Assembly: GCF_003264855.1 (NCBI RefSeq)
Contig: NZ_NFZS01000006.1
Span: forward strand, 1 to 64,000
DNA length: 64,000 nt
Direction of reading: 5' to 3'
DNA from: Dyella jiangningensis
GTDB taxonomy: Bacteria > Pseudomonadota > Gammaproteobacteria > Xanthomonadales > Rhodanobacteraceae
The notes below the pieces were generated by a model that was given only the letters and a program-made list of their open reading frames with translations, did not search any database and was not told the origin of the DNA. Made by a program: the position numbers and the translations under genes. Positions within the stretch are counted from its first letter, which is position 1; the number at the start of each line of letters is the position of its first letter. This document shows positions 47,304-56,824 of this stretch, in pieces.

Positions 47304-48131
47304 GTGCCCGAACTCCCCGAAGTCGAAACCACCCGCCGCGGCATTGCTCCCCACCTGATCGGCCGCAATGTCACCGGCGTGACATTGCGACGGCCCGATC
47401 TGCGCTGGCCGATACCACCGGAGATCACCGATCTCCTGCCCGGCCAGCGCATCCTCGACGTGGAGCGGCGCGCGAAATACCTGCTGCTGCATACGAAGGT
47501 GGGAAGCGCGCTATTGCACTTGGGCATGACGGGCGTGCTGCGCGTGCTGCCGCCGGATGCCCTGGTCGGCAAGCATGACCACGTCGATATCGCGCTGGAG
47601 CCCACTCGCAGCGAAGGCCCACGCGTACTGCGTTTCACCGATGCGCGTCGCTTCGGCTGCCTGCTGTGGCAGCCGCCGGGCGAGACGCACGACTTGCTGG
47701 CTGGGCTCGGACCCGAGCCGCTTACCGACGACTTCGACGGCGACCTGCTCTGGCGTCTGTCGCGCGGACGCACCGCTGCCGTGAAACTGTTCCTGATGGA
47801 TAACGCCATCGTCGTCGGTGTCGGGAACATCTACGCCAGCGAAGCGTTGTTTGCGGCGGGCATCGATCCGCGCAAGCCCGCCGGCTCAGTGTCGCGGGCC
47901 CGCTATGCACGCCTCGCCGCGGAGGTGAAGCGCATCCTCGCCTGGGCGATCGAACGCGGCGGCACCACGCTGCGCGACTTCATCAATCCGGATGGCGCGC
48001 CGGGCTATTTCTTCCGCGAGTTGCAGGTGTACGGGTGCGAAGGCGAGCCGTGCCGCGTGTGCAAAACACCGATACGGCAGGTGGTGTTGGGCCAGCGATC
48101 GACGTTCTGGTGCCCGAGATGTCAGAAATGA
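47304..48131 (+). CDS. mutM: Formamidopyrimidine-DNA glycosylase
   Basis: A 275-residue base-excision repair enzyme removing 8-oxoguanine and formamidopyrimidines, with AP-lyase activity. The catalytic N-terminus [12 protein letters not shown] (Pro2, Glu3), Lys near 58 in [11 protein letters not shown], and the C-terminal zinc finger [20 protein letters not shown] with final CPRC are intact. The start is GTG at 47304, required because the catalytic proline must follow the initiator residue. Confidence 0.97.
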   Translation: MPELPEVETTRRGIAPHLIGRNVTGVTLRRPDLRWPIPPEITDLLPGQRILDVERRAKYLLLHTKVGSALLHLGMTGVLRVLPPDALVGKHDHVDIALEPTRSEGPRVLRFTDARRFGCLLWQPPGETHDLLAGLGPEPLTDDFDGDLLWRLSRGRTAAVKLFLMDNAIVVGVGNIYASEALFAAGIDPRKPAGSVSRARYARLAAEVKRILAWAIERGGTTLRDFINPDGAPGYFFRELQVYGCEGEPCRVCKTPIRQVVLGQRSTFWCPRCQK

Positions 48132-48140
48132 GATGGATGT

Positions 48141-48268
48141 GCTCCCTCTCCCCTTGGGGAGAGGGCTGGGGTGAGAGGCTGCACTAGCCACGAACTATAT
48201 GGTTGGACTGGCTCCAAAGCCGATAGGCCCTGGCAGGCCACATCGCGCACTGGGTGCGCTCCTACAGA
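48141..48268. repeat. Palindromic repeat of the lhr-insert family plus a single REP arm
   Basis: CCCTCTCCCCTTGGGGAGAG with the following GGCTGGGGTGAGAGG is an intergenic relative of the units inside lhr. A lone arm TCGCGCACTGGGTGCGCTCC follows at 48243-48266. Confidence 0.85.
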
Positions 48269-48285
48269 AGGGCGTCGTGAGGCGC

Positions 48286-49050
48286 TCAGTCCGGCCAGCG
48301 GAATTCCACGAAGGTGTTGTTGAAGTCCGGCTCTTCGTCGCCACCGCCCAGGTGCGCCACCAGGCCACCATGCAGGCCTTCGGCGTCGAGCGACTGGCCT
48401 TCGACGAAATGCGCGCCCAGCGCTTCCAGTTCCACCAGGCGCTCGCACAGCATGCCGGCGCGATCGATATCCCGCTCGGGGATGTTGCGAATGCTGATGT
48501 CGGGGCGACCGAACTTGCGCATGCCGCGCGTATGCACCCAGTGTCGCCCCGCCTGCTCTTCGCCGTCGCAAAGGATCAACAGGTGGTTGCGGATGGGCGC
48601 GCCGTCGCGCACGACATAGCGCTGGCGCCAGGTGTTCGCGTCGAACAGGGTGAGGATCTGCGGATCGAGGATGGCGGTGCCGCCCACGTCCAGTAGCGCC
48701 GCCAGCACGCCCAGCGTATCGCGCAGGTAGCCCGTGTCGCCGGCATCGGGCAGGCGCCCGCGCACGACCAGCACTTCCGGGGCATCGAGCGCAAGCTTGT
48801 ACGCCTCGGGCGCGTCTTCCTTGAACATGCGGCCCACGGCGCCCTTCAGCGGATAGCCTTCCCACTGGCGCAGCGCGCCGTGGTGGTGGCTGGTGAGCTC
48901 CATGCCTTCGGGCAGGCCTTCGCTGCCGTAGTCGATGGACGGTGCGCGACCGGCCTGGAACTTACCGAACACATAGAACTGCAGCAGGATTTCCTCGCTA
49001 CCCGGCTGCCAGTGCGGGCGTTGCCAGGCGAGAAATGGGATCTTGGACAT
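48286..49050 (-). CDS. Conserved hypothetical protein (254 aa)
   Basis: A soluble protein, with no signal peptide or membrane segment, starting MSKIPFLAWQRPHWQPGSEE. It has a histidine-rich patch ELTSHHHGALRQWEGYP (about 51-67) and a C-terminal DFNNTFVEFRWPD. I do not recognise a family. AAGGAA lies four bases before the ATG at 49050. It sits 27 bp downstream of tdk on the same strand and may be co-transcribed with it. Confidence 0.75.
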   Translation of the reverse strand: MSKIPFLAWQRPHWQPGSEEILLQFYVFGKFQAGRAPSIDYGSEGLPEGMELTSHHHGALRQWEGYPLKGAVGRMFKEDAPEAYKLALDAPEVLVVRGRLPDAGDTGYLRDTLGVLAALLDVGGTAILDPQILTLFDANTWRQRYVVRDGAPIRNHLLILCDGEEQAGRHWVHTRGMRKFGRPDISIRNIPERDIDRAGMLCERLVELEALGAHFVEGQSLDAEGLHGGLVAHLGGGDEEPDFNNTFVEFRWPD

Positions 49051-49077
49051 ACCGTTCCTTAGATGCGTGCGAAGGGC

Positions 49078-49710
49078 TCAATGCCCCTCGCCCAGCGGCA
49101 GCACCGTCTGCTGCAACTCTATCCTGCCGCGCCCTTCCGTAATGTTCTTGAACTCGGCGCGGCTCACCGAGACATAGCGGTCGTTGCCGCCGATCTCAAC
49201 CTGCGGGCCTTCGGTGACCGCACGGCCCTGGTCGTCCACGCGCACCACCATGGTGGCCTTGCGACCGGTGTGGCAGATAGTCTTGATCTCTTCGAGGTTG
49301 TCCGCCCAGGCCAGCAGGTAGCGGCTGCCCTCGAACAGCTCGCCGCGGAAATCCGTGCGCAGGCCATAGGCGAGCACCGGGATGTTCAACTTGTCCACCA
49401 CATCGCTGAGCTGCCAGACCTGCGTCTTGCTGAGGAACTGCGCCTCGTCGACGAACACGCAGTGCAGCGGGCCACGCTCGTCGATGTCCGCCTGCACCAG
49501 GGCCAGCAGGTTCTCATCCGACGCGAACCGGCGCGCGTTGGCTTTCAGCCCGATGCGCGAAGCCACCACGCCCTCGCCGAAGCGGTTATCCAGCGCCGGC
49601 GTGAGGATGAGCGTGCGCATGCCCCGCTCGTGGTAGTTGTAGGCGCTCTGCAGCAGCGTGGTGGTCTTGCCGGCATTCATTGCCGAGTAATAGAAGTAGA
49701 GCTTGGCCAT
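49078..49710 (-). CDS. tdk: Thymidine kinase
   Basis: A 210-residue cytosolic TK1-like salvage enzyme phosphorylating thymidine. The P-loop SAMNAGKTT (9-17), Walker B FVDEAQF (about 89-95), [17 protein letters not shown] and the lasso region [18 protein letters not shown] are clear. The structural zinc site of E. coli-type enzymes (CHCGRKA and YVSVCRKH) is altered: here CHTGRKA and YVSVSRAEF, so at least two zinc cysteines are lost. The start at 49710 is fixed by the P-loop distance; the open frame to 50205 is only read-through. Confidence 0.95.
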   Translation of the reverse strand: MAKLYFYYSAMNAGKTTTLLQSAYNYHERGMRTLILTPALDNRFGEGVVASRIGLKANARRFASDENLLALVQADIDERGPLHCVFVDEAQFLSKTQVWQLSDVVDKLNIPVLAYGLRTDFRGELFEGSRYLLAWADNLEEIKTICHTGRKATMVVRVDDQGRAVTEGPQVEIGGNDRYVSVSRAEFKNITEGRGRIELQQTVLPLGEGH

Positions 49711-49769
49711 GGATCGCCCCGGAAAACGAGCGCACATAGTACTGCGCCACCCGCTCCTATAGCCCTTGG

Positions 49770-50567
49770 CTACTTGCCCGGAGGTGAACCGGGAGGCGCC
49801 ACGTTCTGCAGGTTGCCCACCTCCACCGTGGGCTTGGATTCCACCTGGACCTTCCATTGCAGGTCCTTCATCCTGGTGTAGCTGTCGATGTTCCAGACCG
49901 ACGAGCGATAGAACTGATCCAGGGTCATCCAGGACGGAGCGTTGGCGTTGTATGCGCTGGTGACACCAGCGCCCTGGATGGTGCCCCAGCCGATGGAACC
50001 CACCCTGCTGCCGGTGACGTTCCTTCGTACGTACTCCAGTTCCATCTCCAGGCGATGGAGCGCCACCTTGTCGTCGTACTCGACCAGGATCTCCTGACCC
50101 ACGCGAAGCGCCTGTGCACGCTCGGCTTCGCTCAGCTGGCTCCAGTAGTACTCGCGCTGCGCAATGAAGCGGTTGTAGCCGCGGCTGGAAGCAAGATCCA
50201 TCCATGCATAGGCGCGGGGGCGGTCGACCGGCGTACCCACGCCCTCCCAGTACATGTTGGCCACCGCCGCCTGTGAGGGTTTGTCCGCAAAGGCGCCGGC
50301 GCGCATGAACATCCTCAGTGCGCGCGCCTTGTCGCCATGCTTGTAGGCGGCCATCGCCAGGTCCCGATAGCGCAGGTCCGGGTGTTGGTTGACGATCATG
50401 GGATTGGCCATCATCTCGTCGAACCTTTGAAGCTCCTTCAACGCCCGGGGATCGGTGGCGGCACGATCGAGCAACGCCGCGGCATCAGGCGCGGCTTCCT
50501 GCGCGAATACCGCCGCGCTTGCGCCAAGCCACCAACCGAGCACCCACGCTGTCGTTCTTGTCGCCAT
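49770..50567 (-). CDS. Exported Sel1-like protein, paralogue 1 of 4
   Basis: A 265-residue secreted or periplasmic protein. Signal peptide about 1-23 ([20 protein letters not shown]), then a Sel1/TPR-like helical segment (about 85-130; [20 protein letters not shown]), a block with [20 protein letters not shown], and a variable glycine-rich part before the conserved tail [20 protein letters not shown]. Sel1 repeats mediate protein contacts; no enzyme motif is visible. The start at 50567 is chosen from AGGGAGCGG upstream and the signal peptide. Confidence 0.82.
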   Translation of the reverse strand: MATRTTAWVLGWWLGASAAVFAQEAAPDAAALLDRAATDPRALKELQRFDEMMANPMIVNQHPDLRYRDLAMAAYKHGDKARALRMFMRAGAFADKPSQAAVANMYWEGVGTPVDRPRAYAWMDLASSRGYNRFIAQREYYWSQLSEAERAQALRVGQEILVEYDDKVALHRLEMELEYVRRNVTGSRVGSIGWGTIQGAGVTSAYNANAPSWMTLDQFYRSSVWNIDSYTRMKDLQWKVQVESKPTVEVGNLQNVAPPGSPPGK

Positions 50568-50702
50568 ACCGTCCGCTCCCTGACGAATCCCGTCATCGAT
50601 GCACCGGGATGCGGCCATTCGGCGCGACACCCGCCCGGCCCATCATAGACTGGCGATGGTGGACCATTTCGGCATTGGGGCAGCACGCCTGTTTCTTCGC
50701 GA

Positions 50703-51545
50703 TCACCTGGCAGGCGGCGTCGCCACGTTCTGCGCGTCACCCACCTCGACCGTTGGCCTGGACTCGACCCGCACCTGCCATTGGAGGTCCTTGAACTTGG
50801 CGTACTCGTTGATCTTCCAGACCGAGGGCCGATAAAACTCGGTGAGGCTCGCCATGGAAGGACCCATCATGTCGAATCCACCGTTCGCGCCAGACGCGCC
50901 GCCGCGCCCCCCAGGCCTCGACATACCCGTGCTACCGCCACCCGTGAATATCGTCGAGCCGCCAAAGCCCATGACCTTGCCGTTTCCCTTGAAGCCGACG
51001 TGGCTGCCGATGGGGTTTCGCCGTATGAATTCGAGTTCCATCTCAAGACGGTGCAACGCGATCTTGTCGTCGTATTCGGCATAGACGTCCTCGCCCACGC
51101 GCAGTGCCTGTGCACGCTCGGCCTCGGTCAGCTGGCTCCAGTAGTACTCGCGTTTCGCGATGAAGCGGACGTAGCCACGGGAAGCGGCAAGATCCATCCA
51201 GGCATAGGCCCGAGGACGATCCACCGAGGTGCCGATGCCATCCCAGTACATGTGGGCCACGGCTGCCTGCGAGGGTTTGTCGGCATAGCTGGCGGCGCGC
51301 ATGAACATCTTGAACGCGCGTTCCCTGGCTCCATTCTTGTAAGCCTCCATCGCCAGCTCACGGTAGTAGATGTCCCGATGCTGCGTGGCCACGCCCGGCA
51401 TGCTCATCATCTCTTCGAATTTATCCAGCTCCCTGAGCTCCTTGGGATTGGTGACCGGCTGACCTGTGGGCGCCTCTTGCGCAAACGCCGCGTGAGCCGC
51501 GCCGACCAGCAGCCCGAGAAGCATTGCCATCGCTTTTCCAGTCAT
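50703..51545 (-). CDS. Exported Sel1-like protein, paralogue 2 of 4
   Basis: A 280-residue relative of the neighbouring genes, closest to paralogue 3. Signal peptide about 1-22 (MTGKAMAMLLGLLVGAAHAA), Sel1-like core [20 protein letters not shown] (about 98-117), and [21 protein letters not shown] glycine/serine-rich insert (about 195-230) with several GGG runs is unique to this copy, before the tail LQWQVRVESRPTVEVGD. Its 5' flank resembles that of paralogue 1 (GCTCCCTGACGAATCCC in both), so duplication included the upstream DNA. Confidence 0.82.
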   Translation of the reverse strand: MTGKAMAMLLGLLVGAAHAAFAQEAPTGQPVTNPKELRELDKFEEMMSMPGVATQHRDIYYRELAMEAYKNGARERAFKMFMRAASYADKPSQAAVAHMYWDGIGTSVDRPRAYAWMDLAASRGYVRFIAKREYYWSQLTEAERAQALRVGEDVYAEYDDKIALHRLEMELEFIRRNPIGSHVGFKGNGKVMGFGGSTIFTGGGSTGMSRPGGRGGASGANGGFDMMGPSMASLTEFYRPSVWKINEYAKFKDLQWQVRVESRPTVEVGDAQNVATPPAR

Positions 51546-51683
51546 GTCGCTCGCTCCCTGACGAATCCCTTCATCGATGCGCCGGCAGCCGTCCGTCCGG
51601 CGTCACGCCCATGCAGCCCAGTCTTGGCTGACCTGGATGGAGCGCCTCGACCTTTGGACCACACGCCCCGATGTCATTCGCGA

Positions 51684-52520
51684 TCACTTGGCAGGCGGCG
51701 TCGCCACGTTCTGCAAATCACCCACGTCGACCGTCGGCTTGGACTCGACGCGCTCCTGCCATTGGATGTCCTTGAACCTGGCGTAATCGTTGACCTTCCA
51801 TATAGACGGGCGATACAGCTCGCTCAGGTTCGCTATCGGAAGGCCCAGATCCTGTTCACTGCCCGATGTAGACGTGGCGTTACCACCGGGACGAGGCAGC
51901 CCCGTGCTGGCGCGACCCGTGTTCATCGTGTGGGTAAAGCCATAAACCTTGCCCGTCCCCACGAAGCCGACGTGACTGCCGACGACATTTCTTCGCGTGA
52001 ATTCGAGCTCCATCTGCAGGCGATGGAGCGCGATCTTGTCATCGTATTCGGCATAGATGTCCTGGCCTACGCGCAGCGCCTGCGCACGCTCGGCTTCGGT
52101 CAGCTGGCTCCAGTAGTACTCGCGTTTCGCGAGGAAGCGGTCGTAGCCGCGGGTCGCGGCAAGATCCATCCATGCGTAGGCGCGAGGACGGTCGACTGCA
52201 GTACCCACGCCCTCCCAATACATATCCGCGATAGCCGCCTGCGAAGGCTTGTCGGCATAGCTGGCAGCACGCATGAACATCTTCAACGCGCGTTCCTTGT
52301 CGCCGTTCTTGTAGGCCTCCATCGCCAGCTCACGATAGAGGATGTCCTTGTGCTGCCTGGCCACGCCCGGCACGTCCATCATTTCTTCGAATTTGGCCAG
52401 TTCCCTGAGGTCCTTGGGGTCGGTAACCGGTTTACTCGTTGGCGCCTCCTGCGCTAGCGCCGCATGGCCCGCGCCGACCAGCAGCCCGAGAACCACCACC
52501 ATCGTTGTTTTTGCAACCAT
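51684..52520 (-). CDS. Exported Sel1-like protein, paralogue 3 of 4
   Basis: A 278-residue member of the tandem family. Signal peptide about 1-22 (MVAKTTMVVVLGLLVGAGHA), core [40 protein letters not shown], a threonine/serine-rich variable part, and the tail DIQWQERVESKPTVDVGD. The ATG at 52520 is preferred because AAGGAG lies eight bases upstream, while the longer frame would need a GTG inside that site. Function unknown. Confidence 0.82.
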   Translation of the reverse strand: MVAKTTMVVVLGLLVGAGHAALAQEAPTSKPVTDPKDLRELAKFEEMMDVPGVARQHKDILYRELAMEAYKNGDKERALKMFMRAASYADKPSQAAIADMYWEGVGTAVDRPRAYAWMDLAATRGYDRFLAKREYYWSQLTEAERAQALRVGQDIYAEYDDKIALHRLQMELEFTRRNVVGSHVGFVGTGKVYGFTHTMNTGRASTGLPRPGGNATSTSGSEQDLGLPIANLSELYRPSIWKVNDYARFKDIQWQERVESKPTVDVGDLQNVATPPAK

Positions 52521-52565
52521 GTCACTCACTCCTTGTGGATTCCGTGTGTCACAGCACGCGATACG

Positions 52566-53360
52566 TCAGCTCGCCGGGTGCGTCTTTTCGGACGAGGTCC
52601 GGATCGGCTCAAGATCGCCCACAGCAACATGCGCCTTCATCATCTGGACTTGCCACTGCAGGTCCTTCATCTGCAGGTATTGCGCTGTGTTGAGGCGTAT
52701 TGCATCGCTGATCGAACTCATGTCCCGGCTGGCAGCCGTGCTTCCCAGCAGGCCTGCAACGCTTTCGCCGCCGGCGGCGCGACTGGCACTGTCGGCATGG
52801 ATCACCACGCCATAGCCCGCCCATCCCAGATGACTTCCCGTGACCTGCGAGCGGATGCTGCCGAGCTCCCGCGTCAGGCGGCGCGCGCCAACGTCATCGC
52901 CATAATCAGCCTCCAGGGACTGGCGCAGGTCGCGTGTCCGATCACGCTCGTCATCGCTCAATTGCGCCCAGTAGAGATCGCGCTGGTGCTGCAGCTCGGG
53001 ATAACCGCGACTGGCGGCAAGATCCATCCATGCATAGGCCAGCGCGCGATCATGCGGAGCCCCGTCGCCGGTCCAGTACATCAGGGCAACGACGGCCTGC
53101 GAGGCCTTGTCGACGTAGCGCGATGCCAGGAGGAAGTTCTCTAAAGCCTCGCGCCTGCGGCCTCCGCGATAGGCGTTCATCCCCAGGTCGCGAAAACGCA
53201 AGTCGGAATGCGCATCGACGAAGGGACCGGTAGCCATGTCGGCCAGCACCGCGCCGCTGCGCTTGAGATCGCCGGACGACACGGCAGCGTGTTGCGCCCA
53301 AGCCGACTCGGCGCCAACGGCGGCGACGAACAGCATCGAAAGCATCGCAAGCCTGCGCAT
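52566..53360 (-). CDS. Exported Sel1-like protein, paralogue 4 of 4 (most divergent)
   Basis: A 264-residue protein with signal peptide (MRRLAMLSMLFVAAVGAESA) and the same layout as its three neighbours: LRFRDLGMNAYRGGRRREAL (compare RELAMEAYKNGDKERAL), core MYWTGDGAPHDRALAYAWMD, DLYWAQLSDDERDRTRDLRQ and a tail MKDLQWQVQMMKAHVAVGD. It is the least similar copy and the first in transcription order. AGGAG lies before the ATG at 53360. Only 45 bp separate it from paralogue 3. Confidence 0.8.
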   Translation of the reverse strand: MRRLAMLSMLFVAAVGAESAWAQHAAVSSGDLKRSGAVLADMATGPFVDAHSDLRFRDLGMNAYRGGRRREALENFLLASRYVDKASQAVVALMYWTGDGAPHDRALAYAWMDLAASRGYPELQHQRDLYWAQLSDDERDRTRDLRQSLEADYGDDVGARRLTRELGSIRSQVTGSHLGWAGYGVVIHADSASRAAGGESVAGLLGSTAASRDMSSISDAIRLNTAQYLQMKDLQWQVQMMKAHVAVGDLEPIRTSSEKTHPAS

Positions 53361-53500
53361 CTCACGCTCCTGTGAGGCGGGCGGCGGCCGGTATCGCCGG
53401 CATCCCTGACCCGACCGGCCGAGCATACAACGGGCGGATGTGTCGGCCGGGTGGACGGCCTCTGCTACCATCGTGCGCCGCTCTCGCCTCTGCGCACACC

Positions 53501-55483
53501 ATGCTCAATCCCCAACAATTGGCCGCCGTCGAACATTGCGACGGTCCGCTGCTGGTATTGGCCGGCGCCGGCTCGGGCAAGACCAGCGTGATCACGCAGA
53601 AGATCGCGTACCTGATCGCCCGCAAGAAGCTCGCCCCGTCCAAGATCGCCGCGATCACCTTCACCAACAAGGCGGCGAAGGAAATGCGCGAACGCGTGGC
53701 CAAGCTGATCACCAGCGAAGACGCCGCCGCGCTCACCGTGTGTACGTTCCACGCGCTGGGCCTGAAGTTCCTGCAGATGGAGCACCAGCGCGCGGGCCTG
53801 CGCAAAGGCTTCTCGGTGCTCGATGCGGACGACAGCGAAGGCATCATCAAGGAGCTCGCGCCCAAGGGTGTCAAGCCCGACGTGCTGTTCGGCATCCGCA
53901 ACCTGGTGAGCCGCGCCAAGAACGCCGGCCTGTCGCCGGAAGAAGCGCTGGCCGCCGCGCGCAGCCCGCGCGAGCTGGATGCTGCCACCATCTACGACCT
54001 CTACCAGCAGCGACTCTCCGCGTTCAACGCGGTGGACTTCGACGACCTGATCCGCCTGCCGCTGCGTATCCTCGAAAGCGACGAGGAATGCCGTACAGCG
54101 TGGCGTGAGCGACTGCGTTACCTGCTGGTGGACGAATACCAGGACACCAACGACGCGCAGTACCGCCTGCTCAAGGCGCTGGCCGGCGAGCGCGGCCGCT
54201 TTACCTGCGTGGGCGACGACGACCAGTCGATCTACGCATGGCGCGGCGCCAATCCCGAGAATATCGACCAGCTCGGCAAGGACTGGCCCGCGCTGCGCGT
54301 GATCAAGCTCGAACAAAACTACCGCTGCGGCAAGCGCATCCTGCGCGCCGCCAACAAGCTGATCGCGAACAACCCGCACCTGCACGAAAAGAAACTGTGG
54401 AGCGAGCATCCGGAAGGTGCGCAGATCCGCGTGCTGGAGTGCAAGGAAAACGAGCACGAGGCGGAACGCGTCGCCGCGATCGCGGTGACGCTGGCGGAAA
54501 AGCACAAAGCGCGCTGGCACGACATCGCCATTCTTTATCGCGGCAATTTCCAGGCGCGCCCGCTGGAAAAGGCACTGCGGCTTGCACGCGTGCCGTACCA
54601 CCTCACCGGTGCGTTGAGCTTCCTCGATCGCGCGGAAGTGAAGGACCTGCTCTGCTATTTGCGCCTGCTCACCAATCCCAGCGATGACGCCGCGTTCCTG
54701 CGCGTGGTGAACGTACCCAAGCGCGAGATCGGTTCGACCACGCTGGAGAAACTCGGCCAGATCGCGCAGACCAGGCACGCGTCACTGCTCGACGCCGCCC
54801 GCAGCGATGCGGTGCTGCGCCAGCTCACGCCGCGTCCGGCCGCGGCGCTTGCTTCGTTCACCAACCTCATGGACGAGTTGCGCAGCGCCTCGCTGCACAA
54901 CAGCGCGGCCGACCTGGTGGAGATGGTGCTCAAGCGCACCGGCTACGCCGAGCAGATCGCCGCCAGCACCACCGATCCCGCACTGCGCGAACGTCGCCTG
55001 GGCAACCTGCGCGAACTGGCGGACTGGTTCCGCGCGATGCAACGCGGCAACAACACGGCCGGCGATCTCGCCGCGCAGCTCGCCCTGCTCAGTCACGCCG
55101 ATCGCGACGAGCCCGGCAACGCGGTGCGCATGATGACGTTGCATGCGGCGAAGGGACTGGAGTTCCGCTTCGTCTTCATTGTCGGCTGCGAGGAAGGCAC
55201 GCTGCCGCACGATGGCGCGATCGATGAAGGGCGCATCGACGAAGAACGCCGCCTGATGTACGTGGGCATCACCCGCGCCAAGGAAATGCTCACGCTGTCG
55301 TGGTCGTCCAAGACCAAGCGCTACGGCGAGGTCCACAGCAACCAGCCGAGCCGGTTCCTGCATGAACTGCCGCAGGACGACCTGCATTGGCAGGGCAAGG
55401 ATCCGGAAGCGGACAAGGAAGTGGTGCGCGAAACGGCCGAGTCGCACATGGCGAAGATCGCGGCGATGCTGGCAGGCAACTAG
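53501..55483 (+). CDS. rep: ATP-dependent DNA helicase Rep
   Basis: A 660-residue superfamily 1A 3'-5' helicase that moves with the replication fork and clears protein blocks. Motif I AGAGSGKTS (21-29), motif Ia ITFTNKAAKEM, motif II VDEYQDTN (about 211-218), motif III GDDDQSIYAWRGA, motif IV QNYRC, motif V TLHAAKGLEF and motif VI YVGITRAKE are all present. Length and the opening LNPQQLAAVEHCDGPLLVLA favour Rep over UvrD (about 720 residues). The frame is open upstream to 53372, but ATG 53501 is the family start. Confidence 0.95.
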   Translation: MLNPQQLAAVEHCDGPLLVLAGAGSGKTSVITQKIAYLIARKKLAPSKIAAITFTNKAAKEMRERVAKLITSEDAAALTVCTFHALGLKFLQMEHQRAGLRKGFSVLDADDSEGIIKELAPKGVKPDVLFGIRNLVSRAKNAGLSPEEALAAARSPRELDAATIYDLYQQRLSAFNAVDFDDLIRLPLRILESDEECRTAWRERLRYLLVDEYQDTNDAQYRLLKALAGERGRFTCVGDDDQSIYAWRGANPENIDQLGKDWPALRVIKLEQNYRCGKRILRAANKLIANNPHLHEKKLWSEHPEGAQIRVLECKENEHEAERVAAIAVTLAEKHKARWHDIAILYRGNFQARPLEKALRLARVPYHLTGALSFLDRAEVKDLLCYLRLLTNPSDDAAFLRVVNVPKREIGSTTLEKLGQIAQTRHASLLDAARSDAVLRQLTPRPAAALASFTNLMDELRSASLHNSAADLVEMVLKRTGYAEQIAASTTDPALRERRLGNLRELADWFRAMQRGNNTAGDLAAQLALLSHADRDEPGNAVRMMTLHAAKGLEFRFVFIVGCEEGTLPHDGAIDEGRIDEERRLMYVGITRAKEMLTLSWSSKTKRYGEVHSNQPSRFLHELPQDDLHWQGKDPEADKEVVRETAESHMAKIAAMLAGN

Positions 55484-55503
55484 CCCGCCAGCCTTTCAAT
55501 CGC

Positions 55504-56535
55504 TCAGATCAACCGCTCGGCCTCCAGCTCGGCCTTGAGATACGCGTAATAGATCGGCCCGGCGATCAGTCCCGGCAGGCCGAACGCCGCTTCCATCAGC
55601 AGCATCGCCACCAGCAGCTCCCACGCACGGGCACGGATCTGGCTGCCCACGATGCGTGCGTTGAGGAAGTACTCGAGCTTGTGGATGAGGATGAGGAAGC
55701 CCAGCGCGGCGACACCGACGCCGAGCGAGATGGACAAGCCGGCAATGGTGATGGCGGTGTTGGAGATGAGGTTGCCGATCACCGGCAGCAGGCCGACGAT
55801 GAAGGTGACCACCACCAGCGTCTTGGCCAGCGGCACATGGATGTCCATCAGCGGCAGCACGCCGAGCAGGAAGATCGCGGTGAACACCGTGTTGATCAGC
55901 GAGATCTTGATCTGCGCGAACACGATGTTGTGGAACGCCTCGGCCAGCCGCTGGCAACGCAGGCCCAGGGCCGCGGCGAGCGGACCGACCTGGTGCGCGG
56001 GACGCGTGCGGCTCAACGCGACGATGGCGCCCAGCACCATGCCGATGAGGATGTGCACGAACACGCGTGCCGCTTCCTTGCCCACCGTCTGCAGGCTCAC
56101 CGAATGCTTGCGGGTGAGCTCCAGCGCCATCACGCGCAGGTCGTCCACGCTATCGGGTAGCCAGCCCACGATGGTCGCCGGCAGCTGCTCGCGCGCCTTC
56201 TCCACCAGCGGCATCAACTGCTGCTGCCAGAGCACTTCGGGGTTGCCGATCTCGTTGCGAAGGAAGCTCACCGCACTGAGGATCAGCAGCACCAGCAGGC
56301 CGACCACGATGGTGCCGAGCAGGGCCACCACCAGCACGCGTGCACGATCACCGGGAACGCGCTTGCCCAGCAGCGGCGCGGTGGACTGCACCAGTTCGTA
56401 GACGAGCAGGCCGGCAAACAGGGCCGGCAACAGGCGCAACCCGAGCACCAGCACCAGGGCGGCGGCGGCCAACATATAGCTGGCCGTGCGGATCGCCGTC
56501 GAAGGAGGGCGCACGAGGGACGGGGCGGTTTCCAT
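55504..56535 (-). CDS. AI-2E family transporter
   Basis: A 343-residue inner-membrane protein with about seven or eight helices, in the PerM/TqsA-like AI-2E family. An N-terminal helix pair (about 17-45), then LVVALLGTIVVGLLVLLILS (about 67-86), a soluble loop, and the conserved C-terminal set with GLLPVIGNLISNTAITIAGL and FGLPGLIAGPIYYAYLKAEL. Members export a range of small molecules or act as Na+/H+ antiporters; autoinducer-2 transport is not implied. It converges on rep with a 20-bp gap. Confidence 0.88.
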   Translation of the reverse strand: METAPSLVRPPSTAIRTASYMLAAAALVLVLGLRLLPALFAGLLVYELVQSTAPLLGKRVPGDRARVLVVALLGTIVVGLLVLLILSAVSFLRNEIGNPEVLWQQQLMPLVEKAREQLPATIVGWLPDSVDDLRVMALELTRKHSVSLQTVGKEAARVFVHILIGMVLGAIVALSRTRPAHQVGPLAAALGLRCQRLAEAFHNIVFAQIKISLINTVFTAIFLLGVLPLMDIHVPLAKTLVVVTFIVGLLPVIGNLISNTAITIAGLSISLGVGVAALGFLILIHKLEYFLNARIVGSQIRARAWELLVAMLLMEAAFGLPGLIAGPIYYAYLKAELEAERLI

Positions 56536-56693
56536 GCAAATTCATGCGAAGGGTGGGGATGCCTCCGAGTCTGTCAGCCGGGCGCGGTGTTAGCCAGCCC
56601 TTGGGCCTGCCCCTATCGCCAGGTGACCCGCGCCGGGCGCTGTTGGCGCGAGTCACAAGGAAGAACGAGGCCGCGTATGTCGACAGACAACCG

Positions 56694-56720
56694 GGGTAAT
56701 GACGCGCGGGTAATGACGCG
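56694..56720. repeat. Short direct repeat in a divergent promoter region
   Basis: GGGTAATGACGCG occurs twice (56694-56706 and 56708-56720), offset by 14 bases, in the 289-bp gap between the divergent AI-2E and acid phosphatase genes. It could be a tandem regulator site. Confidence 0.4.
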
Positions 56721-56824
56721 GACGTGCGCGCAACCAGCGATAGGGAACACGCTCTGAGGAACGACATGTGGCTGTCGTAAACTTCCCCGATCCTGATCGT
56801 TCAGTCTCACAGGGAATCCCTTTC

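Noticed and set aside
53501-55483. uvrD instead of rep
   Set aside because: Length of 660 residues and the N-terminal sequence fit Rep better, though both share the same motifs.
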